DNA of 64,000 nt from an uncultured Candidatus Melainabacteria bacterium (GCA_934754425.1 CAKVIN010000007.1:1-64000), one strand, 5' to 3'; positions 16,541 through 25,283 are shown, numbered from the stretch's first letter. Numbers and translations are program-made. Notes: generated by a model from the sequence alone, not told the origin.

Positions 16541-17614
16541 ATGAACTATATTTATTTTTTGTATATAGAATTTTTGAAAGAACATAATATTCCACAGCTT
16601 TTTGGTGATATTACATTTTATGTAATACCTTTTTGTGTGATTGCAATTGCGTTGATTTTTGTTGTTTTATTTCTTGTGCTTACTGAAAGAAAACTTTTGG
16701 GATTTTTTACACAAAGAAAAGGCCCGAATAGAGTTGGATTTTGGGGTGTTTTACAAACAATAGCAGACGCTTTTAAACTTTTGTGCAAGGAAAATATTAC
16801 CCCTGATAAATCTGATAAATTTTTATTTAATCTGGCTCCAATACTTGTTTTTATTCCAATGTTCGCTGGATTAGGCATTTTACCATACAGTTCTGAATTT
16901 ACATTTGTAAATACAAGTACAAATGTAATTTTGTATCTAATTTTAGCGGCATTTCCTGTTGTTAGTGTATTTTTAGCAGGTTGGTCAAGTAACAATAAAT
17001 ATTCTCTTTTGGGTGCCGCAAGAAGTATTGCACAAGTTTTAAGCTACGAATTACCAATTACATTTGTAATACTTTCTATTGTAGTTTTGGCTTCTTCAAT
17101 GAATTTAACCGGTATTACGCTTGCACAAACTTCTAAATTCGGTTTATTTGGCTGGTTTATTTTCCCTTGTTTATTAGGCTTTTTAATCCTGTTTATAAGT
17201 ATTTTGGCAGAATTAAATCGCTGTCCGTTCGATTTACCGGAAGCTGAAAGTGAATTGATTTGCGGATACAATACGGAATATTCTGGCATGAGGTTTGCAA
17301 TGTTTTATTTGAGTGAGTATTCTATGATGTTTGCAAACGCAATATTTATATCTGTTTTATTCTTGGGCGGATATTTATCACCTTTTGGGAAATATCTTTT
17401 TAGTTCGTCATTTTTAATTTATTTTGAACAAGCATTTTGGCTTTTCTTGAAAGCTTTTGGACTAATATTTATTATGATTTGGATAAGAGCAACTTTCCCA
17501 AGATTAGCTTCTTTTGATTTAATGAAATTTTCTTGGGCATTCTTGCTTCCGTTATCAATTCTGAATTTATTTATTGTAGTTTTAATCAAATATTGTTTTT
17601 GCGGAGGTGTGTAA
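16541..17614 (+). CDS. nuoH: Complex I subunit H (membrane, quinone site)
   Basis: 357 residues, about eight membrane helices. 'ERKLLGFFTQRKGPNRVGFW' and 'NRCPFDLPEAESELICGYNT' are the two diagnostic loops that shape the quinone chamber. The ATG abuts the nuoD stop codon. Confidence 0.98.
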   Translation: MNYIYFLYIEFLKEHNIPQLFGDITFYVIPFCVIAIALIFVVLFLVLTERKLLGFFTQRKGPNRVGFWGVLQTIADAFKLLCKENITPDKSDKFLFNLAPILVFIPMFAGLGILPYSSEFTFVNTSTNVILYLILAAFPVVSVFLAGWSSNNKYSLLGAARSIAQVLSYELPITFVILSIVVLASSMNLTGITLAQTSKFGLFGWFIFPCLLGFLILFISILAELNRCPFDLPEAESELICGYNTEYSGMRFAMFYLSEYSMMFANAIFISVLFLGGYLSPFGKYLFSSSFLIYFEQAFWLFLKAFGLIFIMIWIRATFPRLASFDLMKFSWAFLLPLSILNLFIVVLIKYCFCGGV

Positions 17615-18010
17615 ATGAAATTTTTATTAAAAGTTTTTACCTCAATAAAAGCATTATTTGATGGAATGTTTGTTGTTTTTAAACATTTGTTTAAAAAGCC
17701 TGTAACATTAGAATATCCGGAAATAAAAAGGGAGCTAAATAATAATTTTCGTGGCAAACCTGTTGTAGAAGGTTGTATTGGTTGCGGTATGTGTACAAAA
17801 GTTTGTCCTACCGGTGCAATAAGTTATGAAAGAGATGAGCAAGGAAAAATTTGTTCTTATAAAATTGATTTAAAAAAATGTATGTTTTGCGGCAATTGTG
17901 AATATTATTGTCCCAAAGGAGCAATAAAAATGTCAAAAGAATATGAACTTGCGACTGATAAAATTGAAGATTTAACTTTGTATTACAAAGGAGGATGTTG
18001 TGATAAATAA
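17615..18010 (+). CDS. nuoI: Complex I subunit I (two 4Fe-4S clusters)
   Basis: 131 residues, with two ferredoxin motifs: 'CIGCGMCTKVCPTG' and 'CMFCGNCEYYCPKG' (clusters N6a/N6b). In a complex without NuoEFG these clusters are the likely entry point for electrons from a ferredoxin-like donor, as proposed for cyanobacterial NDH-1. Short N-terminus with an amphipathic helix. Overlaps nuoJ by 11 nt. Confidence 0.97.
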   Translation: MKFLLKVFTSIKALFDGMFVVFKHLFKKPVTLEYPEIKRELNNNFRGKPVVEGCIGCGMCTKVCPTGAISYERDEQGKICSYKIDLKKCMFCGNCEYYCPKGAIKMSKEYELATDKIEDLTLYYKGGCCDK

Positions 18011-18536
18011 TCCGATTATATTTTATTTGGCCTCTTTTTTTATAATAGTTTTTGCTTTTATAACTTTGTTTGCTAAAAATGTGATATATTCTTTGCTTTC
18101 AGCAGTTGTGGTATTCTTTTTTGGCGCATTGTTTTTTTATATGTTAGGTTCAGAATATAATGCAATTATTCAAGCCGCTGTTTATGGTTTAGCCGTTCCT
18201 ATAATAATAGGAATTTCAATTATGTTTGCGCCAACAATTGGAAAAGTTCGAGAAAAAACATTTATTACTCCATACATAACACTTATGTGTGCAGCTATTT
18301 TTATATTGGCATTTGTTTATCTTGTTTTGATGTCATTGGCTATCATGCCGGACACATTCAGAGTAATGGATGTTTTTCAAGTTAATGCATTTGATACAAT
18401 TAAATCTTTTGCTAAAGGTATTTTTAAAAACTATGTTTGGGCTTTTGAACTTGTATCATTGCTTCTTACGGTTGTAATTGCAGGTATTGGTTTATTGCAA
18501 TCTGATAAAAGAATAAAGGAGCTAAGAAATAAATGA
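18000..18536 (+). CDS. nuoJ: Complex I subunit J
   Basis: 178 residues, five membrane helices; 'SEYNAIIQAAVYGLAVPIII' contains the pi-bulge region of TM3 (family 'a.f.a..qi.iYvGai.vL'). The start is GTG at 18000 with AAGGAGGA upstream. Overlaps nuoK by 4 nt (ATGA). Confidence 0.92.
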   Translation: MINNPIIFYLASFFIIVFAFITLFAKNVIYSLLSAVVVFFFGALFFYMLGSEYNAIIQAAVYGLAVPIIIGISIMFAPTIGKVREKTFITPYITLMCAAIFILAFVYLVLMSLAIMPDTFRVMDVFQVNAFDTIKSFAKGIFKNYVWAFELVSLLLTVVIAGIGLLQSDKRIKELRNK

Positions 18537-18841
18537 TTGAAATAACGATGTATCATTATCTTTTTATAGGGCTTGTTTTATTCGTACTCGGTTTAGTGGG
18601 CTCAATATTTGTAAAAAATGTTATTAAAGTGTTAATCTCAATAGAAATGATGCTTATGGGGGTAAATATTAACTTTGTGACATTTGCAAGTTATTGCGAT
18701 AATATAGAGTTTAACGGTTACATTATGGCGCTTTTTTATATAGGTTTGGGTGCTGTAGAATTAGCGGTTGCGCTTTACATTTTTTATTTGATGTATCAAA
18801 AAAAAGAGAGCGACAACATAGAAAAGTATACGGATTTGTAA
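18533..18841 (+). CDS. nuoK: Complex I subunit K
   Basis: 102 residues, three membrane helices, with the two buried carboxylates visible in 'ISIEMMLMGVNINF' (Glu of TM2) and 'LGAVELAVALYIF' (Glu of TM3), both needed for proton transfer. ATGA overlap with nuoJ. Confidence 0.97.
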   Translation: MIEITMYHYLFIGLVLFVLGLVGSIFVKNVIKVLISIEMMLMGVNINFVTFASYCDNIEFNGYIMALFYIGLGAVELAVALYIFYLMYQKKESDNIEKYTDL

Positions 18842-18861
18842 GGCAAGAGGAGGAATATTAA

Positions 18862-20688
18862 TTGTCGGACTTAATTTTAGATAATACGTATTTAATACTT
18901 TTGCTTCCGTTATGGATATTTTTAATCATAATGTGCGGCAGATTTTTTGCTGTTTATGTGAATAAAACTATTATTTATGTTTTAACTTTGTTTTCGTCTT
19001 TTGCAGGTATACTTTTATGTTCTGCAAGTCTTTTAAAACTTGATTATTCTTTAGAGCAAAGTTTTGATTTTATAAAAATAAACAATTTTTCAATTCCGTT
19101 TGGAATTTATATAGACAAAATTTCTCTTATAATTGCGCTTGTTCTTTTTCTTGTGAGCTTTTTAGTTCAAGCTTTTTCTATTAATTATATGAAGGACGAG
19201 GTTAAGCAGTATAGATTTTACGCATTTTTGAATATGTTTAATTTTTCAATGGCAGGTTTATTATTCAGTCCAAATCTTTTTCAGATGTATTTTTTCTGGG
19301 AATTGGTCGGAGTAATGTCATATTTACTTATTGGATTTGATTACAAAAATCCTGTTAAATCAGATGCTTCAAAACGTGTATTTTTGATGAATAGAGTTGG
19401 TGATACTGCTCTTGTTGGCGGAATAATTACTACTTCGTATTTTATGTACAACTATAGTGGGAATTCTAATCTTGCGTCTTTAAATTTTGAAGATTTTAAT
19501 TCAATATCTGCAATACTTTCAGCTTATACTTCAACTCCATTATTCTATATTATATGCGGATTATTTATAATTGGAGCAGCAGTGAAATCAGCTCAATTTC
19601 CATTTTATACGTGGTTACAAGATGCAATGGAAGCAAAGCTTCCGGTTAGCGCCTTATTGCATTCTGCAACAATGGTTGTAGCCGGTGCGTATCTTTTGAT
19701 AAGAATGCTTCCGTTTTTCACATTAGAACAACCTTTGATGAATATTATTGCAGGATTAGGAATTTTAACCGCTCTTATTTGTTCAGTTTTAGCTTCTATA
19801 GAAATTCATCCTAAAAAAGTTTTAGCTTATTCAACATCAGCAAATTTAGGTTTGATATTTTTAGCAATTGGTTTTTTGAATATAAAAGCTGCTTTAATAT
19901 TTCTTGTTGCTCATGCATTTATAAAATCAGCTTTATTTTTATCACTGGATGATATTAATCACTACGTGAATTATGTAACTTTTTTGCTGGGTGGTTTGAG
20001 TCTTTCCGGATTAATTTTTTCCGGTTTAATCTCTAAAGAATTGGTGTACGCAGCAACATCAAGCTGTCCGTTTGTTTCAATTTTATATTGTTTAGTGGCA
20101 TTTTTCACTGCGTTTTATATTATGCGAATTGCGTTAGTTGTTATACAGGACAAAAAGCTTGTTAATACCGTAAATTTCAAAAAGTTTATACCAATCGGAT
20201 TCTTATTTTTGTTAAATATAGTTTTTTACTTTTTTGTAAGAGGAAATGTTGAATATAAAATTGCAGAACCATTTTATTTAGCAATTTTAGGTTGGGCTGT
20301 TGTTTATATTCTTTATGTAAATAAATCGCTAACCAAATTTAGCGTAACTCCAAAAATGTTGGAAAATTTTTATAATAAAACTTTAGTAAAAATTTATGAA
20401 AAAATAGCGCAGGTTTCAGATTTTATAGAATTAAAAATTTTATCCAATTATAAGCCTGTAATGTTATTTGCAAAATGTTCTGTAAAAATTTCAGGCTGGA
20501 TAGAAGAAAATATTATGAATAAATCCGTAAAAATAACTGTTAATTCAGCCAAAAAACTCTCCGAATGGGGAGTTAAACTACAAAGCAGAAATGTGCAGAC
20601 TTATAATGCGTATGGTTTTATTCTGTTAACGGTTGTAATTACATTAATTATAATCGGATACACAATGATGTTCAATCAAATAAGTTAA
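18862..20688 (+). CDS. nuoL: Complex I subunit L (antiporter-like), with an internal deletion
   Basis: 608 residues. The antiporter core is recognisable ('FFWELVGVMSYLLIGFDYKN', 'KSAQFPFYTWLQDAMEAKLP', 'HSATMVVAGAYLLIR'), as is a C-terminal long lateral helix (about 500-570) and last membrane helix. The start is TTG with GAGGAGGA upstream. Between H351/K355 and the channel Lys K392 only 37 residues remain, against about 57 in E. coli. The segment normally reading like 'GSVIHA...DMRKMGGL' is replaced by 'LSLDDINHY'. The reading frame is intact, so this is a real shortening or an exact deletion. Confidence 0.95.
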   Translation: MSDLILDNTYLILLLPLWIFLIIMCGRFFAVYVNKTIIYVLTLFSSFAGILLCSASLLKLDYSLEQSFDFIKINNFSIPFGIYIDKISLIIALVLFLVSFLVQAFSINYMKDEVKQYRFYAFLNMFNFSMAGLLFSPNLFQMYFFWELVGVMSYLLIGFDYKNPVKSDASKRVFLMNRVGDTALVGGIITTSYFMYNYSGNSNLASLNFEDFNSISAILSAYTSTPLFYIICGLFIIGAAVKSAQFPFYTWLQDAMEAKLPVSALLHSATMVVAGAYLLIRMLPFFTLEQPLMNIIAGLGILTALICSVLASIEIHPKKVLAYSTSANLGLIFLAIGFLNIKAALIFLVAHAFIKSALFLSLDDINHYVNYVTFLLGGLSLSGLIFSGLISKELVYAATSSCPFVSILYCLVAFFTAFYIMRIALVVIQDKKLVNTVNFKKFIPIGFLFLLNIVFYFFVRGNVEYKIAEPFYLAILGWAVVYILYVNKSLTKFSVTPKMLENFYNKTLVKIYEKIAQVSDFIELKILSNYKPVMLFAKCSVKISGWIEENIMNKSVKITVNSAKKLSEWGVKLQSRNVQTYNAYGFILLTVVITLIIIGYTMMFNQIS

Positions 20689-20709
20689 GTTAAAGAAGAT
20701 AAAGGAAAA

Positions 20710-22206
20710 ATGATGAGTATATTTTTATCAATACCGTTTTTAATATTTATGCCGTTGGTGATTTCAATTCTTATTCTGTCACCGCTTTTTACTAAAAATG
20801 AAATCGTAGTAAGACGATTTGCCAAAAGTGTCTTTGGTTTTCATTTTCTGTATATGATTTTAATGCTTGCTTGTTATGATTCAGCAAACCCATATTTGAA
20901 CGAAATTCATTTTTTTGGACAGGATTGGATTCAATCTTTAGGGATAAAATTTGTATTTAAAATTGATAATATTTCTATGATATTAACGACTTTGACATCG
21001 TTTGTATTTCTTCTGGCTTCTTTTGCTAGTAAATTCAATATCCGAGCAAACCACAAATTCTATTATTCTATGCTAATGCTTTTGGAATGCGCAATTTTAG
21101 GTATATTTACAGCCGGTGATATGTTTGTATTCTTCTTGTTCTGGGAATTAGAACTAATACCTGCATACTTTTTAATCGGAAATAAATGGCGTGGAAATGA
21201 AACAGATGATGAAGAAACACGAGCACATAATTCTGCCGTAAAATTTGTTTTATATACATTCTTTGGTAGTATGATAATGCTATTGGGAATACTTCTTTTG
21301 CATTATTACAATTTTATAACAACAGGGTTTTTATCTGCTGTATTTTCTGATATAAACGCTTCTCAAATACCGAATTTTATTCAAAATCTTATATCTGTAT
21401 GTTTACTTATCGGCTTTGGTGTAAAACTTCCGATTGTTCCATTACACACTTGGTTGCCGGATGCACACACAAATGCTCCAACGCCTATAAGTATGGTTTT
21501 AGCGGGAATTTTGCTTAAAACAGGTGCGTATGGTATTTATAGATTTAATTATCAAACTCTAACAGATGCATTTATTACTATTGCGCCAATTTTGGCAGTT
21601 TTAGCTTTGATTAATATCATTTATACCGCTTTTGTTGCTTATAACCAAACGGATATCAAAAGAATTGTTGCGTATTCCAGTATTTCTAATATGGGTTTAG
21701 TTTTGCTTGGACTTTGCGCTATAAATAAAATCGGTCTTTCAGCTTCTGTATTCCATATGGTAGCGCACGCACTTGTAACTTGCGGTTTGTTTATGGTTGC
21801 TGGTGTGGTTTATTTGAGATGTAAAAACCGTGACATAAACACTTTATCCGGTATTGCAACTGTTATGCCAAGATTATTTGGTTTTGCAACGGTAATTGTA
21901 TTGGCTTCAATTGGTATCCCAGCTTTTGCACCGTTTGTAAGTGAAATTTTAACAATTTTTGCTGCAATGAATGCAGATTTTTCTGACGTATTAAAATTAG
22001 TGTCAGTATTCTCGCTACCGCTACTTATCGTAAGTTCTTGTTATATGCTTAAATTTTTACACAAAGGATTTTTTGGAGAATTGCCTGAAGGGTACGAAAA
22101 AATTAATGATATAACAGTGCATGAATTTATTATTTTAGCAGCAGTTCTAGCAGGGCTTATTTTGTTTGGAATTTTCCCAAATGCGCTTTTAGGCATAATT
22201 GGATAA
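20710..22206 (+). CDS. nuoM: Complex I subunit M (antiporter-like)
   Basis: 498 residues, about 14 membrane helices. 'LFWELELIPAYFLIGNKWRG' carries the essential Glu of TM5; 'GFGVKLPIVPLHTWLPDAHT' and 'SMVLAGILLKTGAYGIYRF' are diagnostic. Normal length and complete, in contrast to the shortened nuoL. An AAAGGAAAA ribosome-binding site precedes a double ATG. Confidence 0.97.
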   Translation: MMSIFLSIPFLIFMPLVISILILSPLFTKNEIVVRRFAKSVFGFHFLYMILMLACYDSANPYLNEIHFFGQDWIQSLGIKFVFKIDNISMILTTLTSFVFLLASFASKFNIRANHKFYYSMLMLLECAILGIFTAGDMFVFFLFWELELIPAYFLIGNKWRGNETDDEETRAHNSAVKFVLYTFFGSMIMLLGILLLHYYNFITTGFLSAVFSDINASQIPNFIQNLISVCLLIGFGVKLPIVPLHTWLPDAHTNAPTPISMVLAGILLKTGAYGIYRFNYQTLTDAFITIAPILAVLALINIIYTAFVAYNQTDIKRIVAYSSISNMGLVLLGLCAINKIGLSASVFHMVAHALVTCGLFMVAGVVYLRCKNRDINTLSGIATVMPRLFGFATVIVLASIGIPAFAPFVSEILTIFAAMNADFSDVLKLVSVFSLPLLIVSSCYMLKFLHKGFFGELPEGYEKINDITVHEFIILAAVLAGLILFGIFPNALLGIIG

Positions 22207-22225
22207 TAAAAAGGACGTAGAAATT

Positions 22226-23659
22226 ATGTTGAACGATATTTTTAATATATTATTACCACAAATTGTATTAGCAGGATTTATAATTTTACAATTAATATTG
22301 AGCATTGTAATTCATCCGAGAAAATACAAGTATTCCAGATTGGTTTCAACAATTGGTATAGTATTGAGCATAATTTTATTATCGACAGTTCAAACAGAGC
22401 CACAATATTTTGGTTTTCAAAATTCCATAATGTCTGATAGTTATACGCTACTTTTTGATTTTGTAATCTTAGTTTGCGGCTTTTTAGTTGCACTCCTTTC
22501 CAGAAATCATATAAGAACAATTAAACGGAATGCGTATACTTTTCACGCAATTCTTTTAGCAGGAATTTTTGGAGCAATGAATATTGTTTCTGCAAATGAT
22601 TTTCTTACTTTATTTGTTTCTATTGAAATTTTAAGTTTTTCAACTTATTTCTTAATCGGTTCTGCAAAAGGATATTATTCAAAAGAAGCTGCTTTTAAAT
22701 ATCTTTTGACTTCTGCTATTTCTACAGGTGTATTTTTATTCGGAGTTTCATATTTATACGGAGTTACCGGTTCATTAAATCTATCAACAATACAAGAATT
22801 TATGGTAAGTCAAGATGCTTCTATAATGTATTCAATAGCTGCAATTATGATAGTGTTAGGTATTATTTCAAAATTAGCTGTTTTCCCTTTTGCAAATTGG
22901 ATAATTGATGTTTACAAAGGTTGTGAAACATCTGTTCTTGCATTTTTATCAACAATACCAAAACTTGCTATTTTTGGAATTCTTTGCCGCTTATTAGTCT
23001 TTCCTCTGAGTAATAGCTTAGAATTAACTTTTGTAGTCGCAATAATTTCACTTATAACTGCATTGTGGGCGAATACTTATGCAATAAGAGAAAATAATGT
23101 TAAAGTGATTTTGGCTTGTTCTGCTGCTGCAAACTCTTCTTATGTATTGTTAGCTGCAAGTCTTGTTTCTGTATACAATTTGTCAACAGTTATATTTTAT
23201 TTATTATGTTATGTGTTGATGAATATTTCAGCTTTTGCGTTCCTAAATATTTGTGGAAACAAACACGATATGGATGTAAAAAGTTTTCAGGGATTGTTTA
23301 ATGCGAATCATGGTTTAACCGGTGCGTATGCTTTTTCTATAATTGCATTAGCCGGTTTTCCGCTAACATCAGGATTTATTGCAAAAATTTATTTGTTTAC
23401 TGCAATTGCAAATTCTGGATTAATTTTTGCTCCATTTTTATTAGCGCTATTAATTCTTACTGTTGTTGCTTTATATTATTATTTGAAAATTTTGCTTCCA
23501 CTTTTTGCAAAATGTGATAAAAATATTGAGGTTTTAAAATTGAATCCAGTATTTTCTCAAAAATTTGTTCTTGTAATAACTGCAATTATGACATTAATTA
23601 TTGGTATTTATCCGGAAAAAATCATTGAATTATGTCGATATATTGCGTATAACATATGA
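22226..23659 (+). CDS. nuoN: Complex I subunit N (antiporter-like)
   Basis: About 477 residues, about 14 membrane helices. 'SIEILSFSTYFLIGSAKGYY' carries the TM5 Glu, and 'KLAVFPFANWIIDVYKGCET' matches the NuoN form ('K.s..PfH.WtPDVYeGaP') with variant residues. 'SLAGFPLTSGF'-type sequence (here ALAGFPLTSGFIAKIYLF) confirms the family. I chose the ATG at 22226, which has AAGGACG 8 nt upstream, over an in-frame TTG at 22199. Last gene of the operon; nuoE, nuoF and nuoG are absent. Confidence 0.93.
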   Translation: MLNDIFNILLPQIVLAGFIILQLILSIVIHPRKYKYSRLVSTIGIVLSIILLSTVQTEPQYFGFQNSIMSDSYTLLFDFVILVCGFLVALLSRNHIRTIKRNAYTFHAILLAGIFGAMNIVSANDFLTLFVSIEILSFSTYFLIGSAKGYYSKEAAFKYLLTSAISTGVFLFGVSYLYGVTGSLNLSTIQEFMVSQDASIMYSIAAIMIVLGIISKLAVFPFANWIIDVYKGCETSVLAFLSTIPKLAIFGILCRLLVFPLSNSLELTFVVAIISLITALWANTYAIRENNVKVILACSAAANSSYVLLAASLVSVYNLSTVIFYLLCYVLMNISAFAFLNICGNKHDMDVKSFQGLFNANHGLTGAYAFSIIALAGFPLTSGFIAKIYLFTAIANSGLIFAPFLLALLILTVVALYYYLKILLPLFAKCDKNIEVLKLNPVFSQKFVLVITAIMTLIIGIYPEKIIELCRYIAYNI

Positions 23660-23747
23660 TACGAATTGTAAAATTTTCTATTAAATATATTGACAAAAAA
23701 TCGTATTTCGTTTAATCTGCCGGTGTGTGTAAATGGAGGGTTTGTTT

Positions 23748-24059
23748 ATGAGAGTTTCAACTGTCCAGTGTTATCAACCTATGCAAATGCGAAATCGAGC
23801 AAGAAAGAATGTTTCAGGAGTTGGTATTAAAGAAAATTATCCTCAAAGTGATGTGGTCACATTTAAAGCTAAGGATGTTATTAAAGGCATTGGTCTGGGA
23901 GCTGTTGTTGGTCTGGGGGCAATAACTTTATTGTCAGGAGGAACTGCAACACCGTTTGCCTATGGAATTTACACGGCATTAACTGCGGCAGCAGGTGGAG
24001 CGCTCGGTCAAGCGGTAGAGGATGCAAAAAAAGATAACAATTCTGATTCATCGTATTAG
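23748..24059 (+). CDS. Small tagged hypothetical protein with a Gly-rich hydrophobic segment
   Basis: About 103 residues from the ATG at 23748, which has GGAGGG 7 nt upstream (an in-frame ATG lies at 23733 before that site). The N-terminus 'MRVSTVQCYQPM' and 'SDVVTFKAKD' fit a pattern shared by several proteins of this window. The middle (about 40-85) is Gly/Ala-rich and hydrophobic, resembling a glycine-zipper membrane segment. The tail is acidic and polar. No known family recognised. Confidence 0.7.
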   Translation: MRVSTVQCYQPMQMRNRARKNVSGVGIKENYPQSDVVTFKAKDVIKGIGLGAVVGLGAITLLSGGTATPFAYGIYTALTAAAGGALGQAVEDAKKDNNSDSSY

Positions 24060-24070
24060 CATTTTGAACA

Positions 24071-24105
24071 AAAAAAGAATTGAATATAAATTCAGTTCTT
24101 TTTTT
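24071..24105 (+). terminator. Intrinsic terminator
   Basis: Stem AAAAAAGAATTGAA (24071-24084) / TTCAGTTCTTTTTTT (24091-24105) with a run of T. The core TTGAATATAAATTCAG is identical to that of the terminator at 41665-41695. Confidence 0.8.
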
Positions 24106-24139
24106 ATGTTAAGATATAACAATAATTTGGAGATAAAAG

Positions 24140-24970
24140 ATGTTTAGTACAGATATTATTTATGAAGTGGTTACTTTTGCAGTAGGTGATACAAAATCTG
24201 GCAGTAAAATGGGAAAATTGTTACTGAAAGACCCTAATAGTGGCGAAACATTGAATTGTATTTTGTGGGAAGAAGCTCTTAACAGAATGGATTCAAAGCT
24301 TTTTAGAAGCGGTAACCAACTTAGAATAGTATCAGGTTCATTTAACGAAAAATATAATAACTGCCTTGTTTCAGCTTTAGAACTTATAAAAGAGGCTAAA
24401 ACCGGCTTGGATGAAAAAGAACGTGAAGCAGAATATAAGGCATTAGAAAGTTATATTGAAAGAATTAGTGATGAAAAATTAAGAACATTTGTTGCTGATA
24501 TTTATGCAAAAAATAAAGATAAGATATTAATAATGCCGGCAGCAAAACTTATGCATCACAATTATATTGGTGGACTTATGGTTCATACTCTGGAATGTTT
24601 AAAATATGCAGAAGTTAATTTACAGACATTTTTTCAGAGAGTTAATCAAGATGAAGTTTTTGCAGCGTGCCTTTTGCATGATATTGGTAAAATCTTTGAA
24701 TATACGATTAATACAGAATCAGGTTTAATTGATTATGATGAAAACTTTAGAAAAGAATGGATTTCGCATTCTCAATATGGTTTTTCTATTTGTATGACAG
24801 CAGGTTTTAAACGTGTAGCTAAAATGATTGCAGCGCATCACGCAAGAGCTGATTGGGGTGCTATTGTTGATTTGAATGAAAAAGACTTAGAACCTTATGT
24901 TTATTTAATTCATCATATTGATGATATGTCCGCTAAATTTGGGAAAACAAATGTGGCAATGCTTGAGTAG
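24140..24970 (+). CDS. yhaM: YhaM-like 3'-5' exoribonuclease (OB fold plus HD domain)
   Basis: 276 residues. The N-terminal about 85 residues form an OB-fold-like nucleic-acid-binding domain ('FAVGDTKSGSKMGKLLLKDP'). The C-terminal HD domain has H149 ('GLMVHTLECL'), H180-D181 ('ACLLHDIGKIFEY') and the later 'AAHHARADWG'. This two-domain order is that of YhaM/CBF1, a metal-dependent 3'-5' exonuclease for short RNA and single-stranded DNA. Somewhat shorter than Bacillus YhaM (about 314). Monocistronic, with a good GGAGATAAAAG site. Confidence 0.85.
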   Translation: MFSTDIIYEVVTFAVGDTKSGSKMGKLLLKDPNSGETLNCILWEEALNRMDSKLFRSGNQLRIVSGSFNEKYNNCLVSALELIKEAKTGLDEKEREAEYKALESYIERISDEKLRTFVADIYAKNKDKILIMPAAKLMHHNYIGGLMVHTLECLKYAEVNLQTFFQRVNQDEVFAACLLHDIGKIFEYTINTESGLIDYDENFRKEWISHSQYGFSICMTAGFKRVAKMIAAHHARADWGAIVDLNEKDLEPYVYLIHHIDDMSAKFGKTNVAMLE

Positions 24971-25036
24971 TATTATCTAAATAAAATTGGTACATTGATT
25001 TTTAAGCATAGAGTAAAAATTAGCTCTTTTTAGAAG

Positions 25037-25080
25037 AACGACGATACAATTAATTATAGCTTTCGGTCGTTGTTTCCGAA
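25037..25080 (+). promoter_or_regulatory. Structured 5' leader of the small toxin gene
   Basis: Two overlapping stems are possible: AACGAC (25037-25042) with GTCGTT (25066-25071), and TTCGG (25062-25066) with CCGAA (25076-25080). They share bases and so are alternatives. They lie just before the AAGGAGGG ribosome-binding site and could control toxin translation. No confident promoter was found upstream on this strand. Confidence 0.4.
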
Positions 25081-25095
25081 GAAAGGAGGGCGATT

Positions 25096-25176
25096 ATGGA
25101 ACAATTCAATTTGATGCTATTCTTAATCTTTTTGATTACTTTCATGATAAAAAATGATACCCACCAATTAAAGTAG
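25096..25176 (+). CDS. 26-residue hydrophobic peptide, candidate type I toxin
   Basis: ATG at 25096 with an excellent AAGGAGGG ribosome-binding site 5 nt upstream; stop TAG at 25174. The peptide is MEQFNLMLFLIFLITFMIKN followed by DTHQLK: one hydrophobic helix of about 14 residues (5-18) and a polar, charged tail. This is the architecture of small membrane toxins (Fst, TxpA and the 'putative holin-like toxin' peptides common in Firmicutes). The last codons form one arm of a stem-loop that acts as a terminator for an antisense RNA from the other strand. Toxicity is inferred, not shown. It is too short for ordinary gene finders. Confidence 0.65.
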   Translation: MEQFNLMLFLIFLITFMIKNDTHQLK

Positions 25177-25231
25177 GTATCATCTAGCTTTCTTAGAGCT
25201 AATCGGTAGTTTTGGCAGACTACCACTCTAT
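25147..25231 (-). ncRNA. Candidate antisense antitoxin RNA
   Basis: About 80-85 nt predicted from a consensus promoter at 25238-25266 to an intrinsic terminator on the minus strand: stem ATGATACC/GGTATCAT (25154-25183) followed by five to six U (25149-25153). It would pair with the 3' part of the toxin coding region and the toxin 3' UTR. Internal stems TAGCT/AGCTA (25185-25201) and GGTAGT/ACTACC (25205-25224) give it loops for initial contact, as in par/fst RNA II. Ends are estimated from the signals. Confidence 0.55.
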
Positions 25232-25242
25232 GTTTTTATTTT
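25205..25242 (+). terminator. Probable terminator of the toxin mRNA
   Basis: Stem GGTAGT (25205-25210) / ACTACC (25219-25224), then a T-rich run TTTTTATTTTA (25233-25243). On the plus strand it would end the toxin transcript about 65 nt past its stop codon, leaving a long overlap with the antisense RNA. Confidence 0.5.
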
Positions 25243-25266
25243 ACAATATATCGTTGATTTTTTCAA
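25238..25266 (-). promoter_or_regulatory. Consensus promoter for the antisense RNA
   Basis: On the minus strand TTGAAA (25266-25261), 17-nt spacer, TAAAAT (25243-25238): one mismatch in each box from the sigma-70 consensus, with ideal spacing. No coding gene lies downstream on this strand, so it must drive a non-coding RNA toward the small peptide gene. Confidence 0.65.
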
Positions 25267-25283
25267 GATTAATAAAAAAATAC

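Noticed and set aside
19912..20040. Frameshift or pseudogene in nuoL
   Set aside because: The reading frame is continuous and family motifs continue on both sides; treated as an in-frame shortening instead.
18862..23659. Mrp-type antiporter genes instead of nuoL/M/N
   Set aside because: They sit in one operon with nuoA-D, H, I, J and K, and NuoL has the lateral-helix tail, so they are complex I subunits.
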